Shown here: positions 6,136-8,460 of the stretch, in pieces
Layout: the number at the start of each line of letters is the position of its first letter
Position numbering within the stretch: the first letter of the stretch is position 1
Assembly (NCBI GenBank): GCA_041748075.1
Contig: JBGTDX010000157.1
Span: 1-8,460 of the forward strand
Direction: 5' to 3'
Source: JBGSYJ01 sp041748075
GTDB lineage: Bacteria; Acidobacteriota; Thermoanaerobaculia; Gp7-AA8
DNA length: 8,460 nucleotides
The notes under the pieces: model-generated
What the model was told of the DNA's origin: nothing
Databases searched by the model: none
What the model saw: the letters and a program-made list of their open reading frames with translations, nothing else
Translations under genes and position numbers: made by a program

Positions 6136-6499
6136 CGTCGGCCACTGGTTCCAGTAGTTCGATGCGGTTGCCGAAAGGATCCGCAATGTACGCGCGCTGA
6201 TATCCCGGCAGCGGCTCGTCGGTGCTGACTGCAAACCCCGCAGCTGTACACCGGTCAATCAGACTCTGAAGATTGAAGACGAGCAGCGCCGGGTGTGCCT
6301 TCTTTGCCGGCCTGAAGTCATCTTCGACGCCAAGGTGAACCTGCGCTTCTCCGCAGCTGAACCACACGCCACCCCTCCCCGCGAGGTTTTCCGGCTTCGG
6401 TTGTTCTGCCATGCCGAGGACATCGCGATAGAACACGCGGGCCTCATCTTCTCGGCCGCGCGGCATCGCTAGTTGCACGTGGTGGAGTCCCGTAATCAT
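6131..6499 (-). CDS. VOC-family protein (glyoxalase/bleomycin-resistance fold)
   Basis: A 122-residue single-domain VOC protein, the usual length of the family, which acts as a dimer in the cytoplasm. Start ATG (6499-6497); only GAGA lies upstream, a weak site, but translation from further up would cross the attC. Two beta-alpha-beta-beta-beta modules: 1-60 (ITGLHHVQLAMPRGREDEAR, FYRDVLGM, WFSCGEAQVHLGVEDDF) and 65-120 (HPALLVFNLQSLIDRCTAAG, YQRAYIADPFGNRIELLEP). Candidate metal ligands are H6 or H7, H in QVHLGV and E in IELLEP. Members include glyoxalase I, dioxygenases, and fosfomycin or bleomycin resistance proteins; the sequence does not decide between them. Begins 14 bases after an attC core and ends at an attC right arm. 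Confidence 0.88.
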   Translation of the reverse strand: MITGLHHVQLAMPRGREDEARVFYRDVLGMAEQPKPENLAGRGGVWFSCGEAQVHLGVEDDFRPAKKAHPALLVFNLQSLIDRCTAAGFAVSTDEPLPGYQRAYIADPFGNRIELLEPVADG

Positions 6500-6513
6500 C
6501 TGTGTATCTCGGC

Positions 6514-6564
6514 GGCTAACGTTCTGAAGCTCAGCGGCTTCGAAACGCACGCCGAATAGTATAG
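6514..6564 (-). other. attC left-arm site (L'/R') with TATACT motif; right arm at 6818-6824
   Basis: R' core GGCTAAC (6514-6520), local stem GAAGC (6526-6530) and GCTTC (6537-6541), then AGTATAG (6558-6564). The stem sequence differs from GCGGTTC/GAACCGC in the sister repeats while a hairpin is still formed, which suggests the hairpin itself is kept. A core matching it, GTTAGCC (6818-6824), lies about 300 bases to the right with the truncated DUF1801 gene in between. Confidence 0.65.
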
Positions 6565-6628
6565 AGCCGGAGACACATCATCGCGCCACGTCAGTGTTGC
6601 GGTTCAAAGTTGAACTCAGGCGTCGCTC

Positions 6629-6811
6629 TCACGACGGGTATCGTTTTCGCACTTCTGCCACTGACGCTTTGACGAGTTTCTCAAGCACTCCGACCTCTAT
6701 GTCTGAAAGCCTTTTGATGTAGAGGCAGACCTTGCCCGTCCTGTGCTTTCCAAGCTGCTGCAGGAGTTCCTCGCGTGATTCAAATCCATCTGCGATGTAG
6801 ACAAGCCGCGC
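6629..6811 (-). pseudogene. 5'-truncated DUF1801 (YdhG-like) gene
   Basis: Sixty residues and a stop: ARLVYIADGFESREELLQQ, then LGKHRTGKVCLYIKRLSDIE and VLEKLVKASVAEVRKRYPS. This matches the C-terminal part of DUF1801 proteins (about 130-150 residues), whose hallmark is LGKxxTGKxCLYIKRLxD. The N-terminal half with the start is missing. The break at about 6811 coincides with the remains of an attC right arm (CGTTGAGTTAGCC on the plus strand) belonging to the membrane-protein cassette. No start codon or ribosome binding site is present, so it is not expected to be made. Confidence 0.85.
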
Positions 6812-6817
6812 CGTTGA

Positions 6818-6824
6818 GTTAGCC
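6818..6824 (-). other. attC R'' core containing the stop of the DUF4234-like gene
   Basis: On the gene strand GGCTAAC holds the TAA stop of the membrane-protein gene and is followed by TCAACGGC, the same spacer seen at 4738-4750 (GACTCAACG). The arm GCACCGGACGC expected next is gone and DUF1801 coding sequence begins. This is a half-site created by a deletion. Confidence 0.65.
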
Positions 6825-7364
6825 GGCTTCTGGCGCCATGAAAGCGCCGATGACCGCGAGCAGCAACCAGAGGCCTCCGAAGACGACGGCCAGAATGTTC
6901 AGCCACGTGAAACGACTGTTCGAGTCAGGATCGAGGCCTAGAGCCCGATGCACCTTCGCTATATCGTGCTGAACAAATGCAAGCGGAATGACCGTCAGGA
7001 ATCCGAGCAGCCAGAACGGGTCCGGGAGTTGCCAAAGCGCTTGAAGGACAAAAAACAGGAAGGCGAGCGCCCCCGCGCTCTGAGCTGCTTCCACACCGGC
7101 GGCACGACCGACGACTCGAACCTCTTTGAAGAGAGGAAATGCGAAGAGCACAGCAAAGATCGCTCGAAGCACCGGTATCACATCTTCGCCGCGTTCTTTC
7201 GCGATCTTCCAGTTCATGTAGAACCAATAGATCTGGTAAAGATTGAAGGTGACGGCCGACATGACCACCAACTTCAGGACCGAGACATCGAAGAAATGCG
7301 CTTTCCGGTCGGGTGCTGATTCCGCATAGCTCGCAGATGACAGCCCCAACGTCATCTCAGACAT
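6819..7364 (-). CDS. Polytopic membrane protein, DUF4234-like
   Basis: A 181-residue integral membrane protein. Start ATG (7364-7362) follows a near-perfect AGGAGGT by five bases and lies 15 bases from an attC core. After a soluble N-terminus (1-24), residues 25-60 carry the signature VSVLKLVVMSAVTFNLYQIY, then WFYMNWKIAKERGED, typical of DUF4234-like proteins. Membrane segments: about 28-50, 62-80, 97-113, 116-131 and 153-176. The FWLLGFLTVIPLAFVQHDIAKV stretch is a further family-like element. Role of the family is unknown. The stop TAA is inside an attC core, a clear sign of a cassette gene. Length and both ends look intact. The family name is from memory and should be taken as likely, not certain. 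Confidence 0.87.
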   Translation of the reverse strand: MSEMTLGLSSASYAESAPDRKAHFFDVSVLKLVVMSAVTFNLYQIYWFYMNWKIAKERGEDVIPVLRAIFAVLFAFPLFKEVRVVGRAAGVEAAQSAGALAFLFFVLQALWQLPDPFWLLGFLTVIPLAFVQHDIAKVHRALGLDPDSNSRFTWLNILAVVFGGLWLLLAVIGAFMAPEAG

Positions 7365-7379
7365 GTCGACCTCCTGCCC

Positions 7380-7479
7380 GCCTAACAGATCTGCGGTTCA
7401 CCGGCGCGGGCGACGCGCAGAACGTGCAAGTAATAGTAGCCCGAACGAGCCCGCGTCCGGTGCAACCGTCGAGTTAGAC
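7380..7479 (-). other. attC recombination site, complete long-loop type (100 bp)
   Basis: Cores GCCTAAC (7380-7386, R') and GTTAGAC (7473-7479, R''). The left arm CGGTTCACCGGCGCGGGC (7394-7411) pairs over its whole 18 bases with GCCCGCGTCCGGTGCAACCG (7449-7468), leaving two unpaired extra bases, T7456 and C7463, on the right arm. Bulged extra-helical bases on one arm are the hallmark by which the integrase picks strand and direction. The loop (7412-7448) holds TAATAGTAG, a diverged form of the AGTATAG motif. It is the reference copy for this family in the window. Confidence 0.9.
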
Positions 7480-7548
7480 GCCGAGGAGAATCGCCACGGC
7501 GTCATCGGCGGCGGTGCCATCGACGAGTGTTACCAAATGTCTGTTCCT

Positions 7549-8373
7549 TCACCGGTTCATGCCTCGAACGGCGTCTTCCAGGTACGCGATCGCTTCTAGA
7601 TGTTTGTCGAACATTATGAAGCCGGCCAATCCCATCGCCCAATCTGGTGCGAGCAAGGGCTGCAACGCAACCGCCGTTGGCGGGCACGCCACGATAGCAA
7701 CTGGGATCACTCCAGGCTCACGTTCGAGAAACGGGAGCGCCAGTCCGGCGATCGCGTCGCCCCACTCATATTCCAGCTCAGTAAGGTCCAGCATGACAGC
7801 GTTCGCACACGTCTCCTCGAGCGTAGACCGCACAAACTGCTCCATCTCGCGAGCAAATTCATTCCCTGCTGCTCCGGATGGATAAGCCCCTCGGAAACGA
7901 ATGGCGAAGATGCGGTCGCCTGAACGACTTCCGACGTCGTCTGACGACATGCCTGGTGAACGGGCCGGCGCCTCTTCAAGGTCAATTGCAGGCAGGCGGC
8001 TGCGATTGCCATCCTGATCGCGGATCTCGATGACCGCGTCGGCTTTCCTGGGGAAGAAGTCGAACCCCCAAACGGAGAGTCGCAGGCAACCCCAGATGCT
8101 TATATAGCCAGATTCTCCTAGAGCCTTGATCACATCGCGCCACAGTTCCCGGCCCGGCTGTACCGCGACCGGGTGCCTCGGGTAACTCTTCTCCCTAGTC
8201 TCGATCAGTTGCACAACCCGACGCGGATGCAACAGAGCACGAATGGAAAGATAGCCTCTGACAAGAAGACTCAGGTAGGCCAGGAGAGACCCGGCTCCGA
8301 GTTCTCCGGCTAACTTCGGACGGTATAAAGCTATCATCGGTCCGCAGCTTACTTTCTGCTGGAAGATGATCAT
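7549..8373 (-). CDS. Cassette protein of unknown function with STAS-like C-terminal half
   Basis: About 274 residues from ATG 8373-8371, or 262 from ATG 8337-8335; neither has a strong ribosome binding site, and the frame stays open to the window edge. Residues about 25-50 are hydrophobic (GSLLAYLSLLVRGYLSIRALL). A middle part (about 75-140) has GRELWRDVIKALGESGYISI and a W/F-rich FDFFPRKADAVIEI strand. A variable linker follows, then from about 170 an alternating strand-helix region: FAIRFRGAYPSGAAGNEF, MLDLTELEYEWGDAIAGLA, VIPVAIVACPPTAVALQPLL, FIMFDKHLEAIAYLEDAV. The strand-LDLTxLEYxWGD-helix order recalls STAS domains of anti-sigma antagonists, but I see no certain phosphorylatable serine, so this is a fold guess. 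It ends 70 bases before an attC. Confidence 0.72.
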   Translation of the reverse strand: MIIFQQKVSCGPMIALYRPKLAGELGAGSLLAYLSLLVRGYLSIRALLHPRRVVQLIETREKSYPRHPVAVQPGRELWRDVIKALGESGYISIWGCLRLSVWGFDFFPRKADAVIEIRDQDGNRSRLPAIDLEEAPARSPGMSSDDVGSRSGDRIFAIRFRGAYPSGAAGNEFAREMEQFVRSTLEETCANAVMLDLTELEYEWGDAIAGLALPFLEREPGVIPVAIVACPPTAVALQPLLAPDWAMGLAGFIMFDKHLEAIAYLEDAVRGMNR

Positions 8374-8424
8374 ATAACTTGCCTGCGGACGCGACCCGCT
8401 CCATCGCACGCGAACCGCGTCCGC
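8374..8424 (-). repeat. Hairpin before the first gene, possible attC remnant
   Basis: GCGGACGCG (8385-8393) and CGCGTCCGC (8416-8424) are a perfect 9-bp inverted repeat, followed on the gene strand by GCAAGTTATATG, where GTTATAT resembles an R' core directly at the start codon. A second inverted repeat overlaps it (GTCCGCAG 8340-8347, CTGCGGAC 8383-8390). The position fits the end of an attC from a preceding cassette, but there is no good R'' core. A further GC-rich palindrome, GGCGCGGAAGCGCC (8440-8453), sits at the edge. Confidence 0.35.
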
Positions 8425-8460
8425 GCTCGCGACAACGTAGGCGCGGAAGCGCCGGGGCAC

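Noticed and set aside
5727..6251. Methyltransferase fragment read as a 174-residue gene from 6251.
   Set aside because: The first 48 residues are an out-of-frame reading of the VOC gene and attC arm. Homology begins at about 6107.
1635..7479. Regularly repeated hairpin units could be taken for a CRISPR array.
   Set aside because: Copies are hundreds of bases apart with whole genes between, are imperfect, and carry recombinase-type cores. No short uniform spacers and no cas genes.
8303..8316. GGCTAAC at 8310 region as another attC core.
   Set aside because: It lies within the open frame of the right-most gene and I see no matching arms; it could still affect the true start of that gene.

Overview
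The window looks like part of a GC-rich chromosome from a kinase-rich soil or sediment bacterium. I would guess Acidobacteriota or Gemmatimonadota. That guess rests on the 'hanks-type kinase with N-terminal leader' at the left edge, the strong AGGAGG Shine-Dalgarno sites and the base composition, and it is inference only. Every gene I can support reads leftwards, on the minus strand.

Layout. Positions 1-366 hold the 5' end of a serine/threonine protein kinase. From about 690 to the right edge the window is a run of small, unrelated genes separated by integron-type recombination sites (attC). It is an integron cassette array, or a cluster of attC sites lacking an integrase; no integrase or attI is visible. 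Read in the direction of the genes (right to left) the cassettes are: a protein of unknown function with a C-terminal STAS-like half (8373-7549); a complete 100-bp attC (7479-7380); a five-helix membrane protein of DUF4234 type (7364-6819); a 5'-truncated DUF1801 gene (6811-6629); an attC left half (6564-6514); a VOC/glyoxalase-fold protein (6499-6131); a 5'-truncated SAM methyltransferase (6107-5727); a compact canonical attC (5716-5654); a gene-less remnant ending in an attC half-site (5591-5541); a 64-residue two-helix membrane protein (5515-5321); a frameshifted membrane-anchored protein (5268-4745); a 158-bp attC (4750-4593); an alpha/beta hydrolase (4543-3530); a secreted protein (3461-3024); a split attC whose loop holds a 211-bp nested palindrome (3021-2504); an APH(3')-type aminoglycoside phosphotransferase (2492-1707); an attC half-site (1685-1635); and a fused NTF2-like plus VOC protein (1557-688).

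How it fits together. Cassette genes need not cooperate; this is a bank of independent functions (possible antibiotic modification, VOC enzymes, small membrane and secreted proteins). Most of the attC sites belong to one unusual family with arms like GCGTCCGGTGCAACC and GGTTCACCGGC, long loops, and a conserved TATACT motif plus local hairpin beside the left arm. Several sites are broken, and in two places (perhaps three) the break falls at the apex of the folded attC and joins it to the 3' part of another gene. The array is therefore partly decayed, while the aph-like gene, the hydrolase, the VOC gene and the DUF4234-like gene remain intact.
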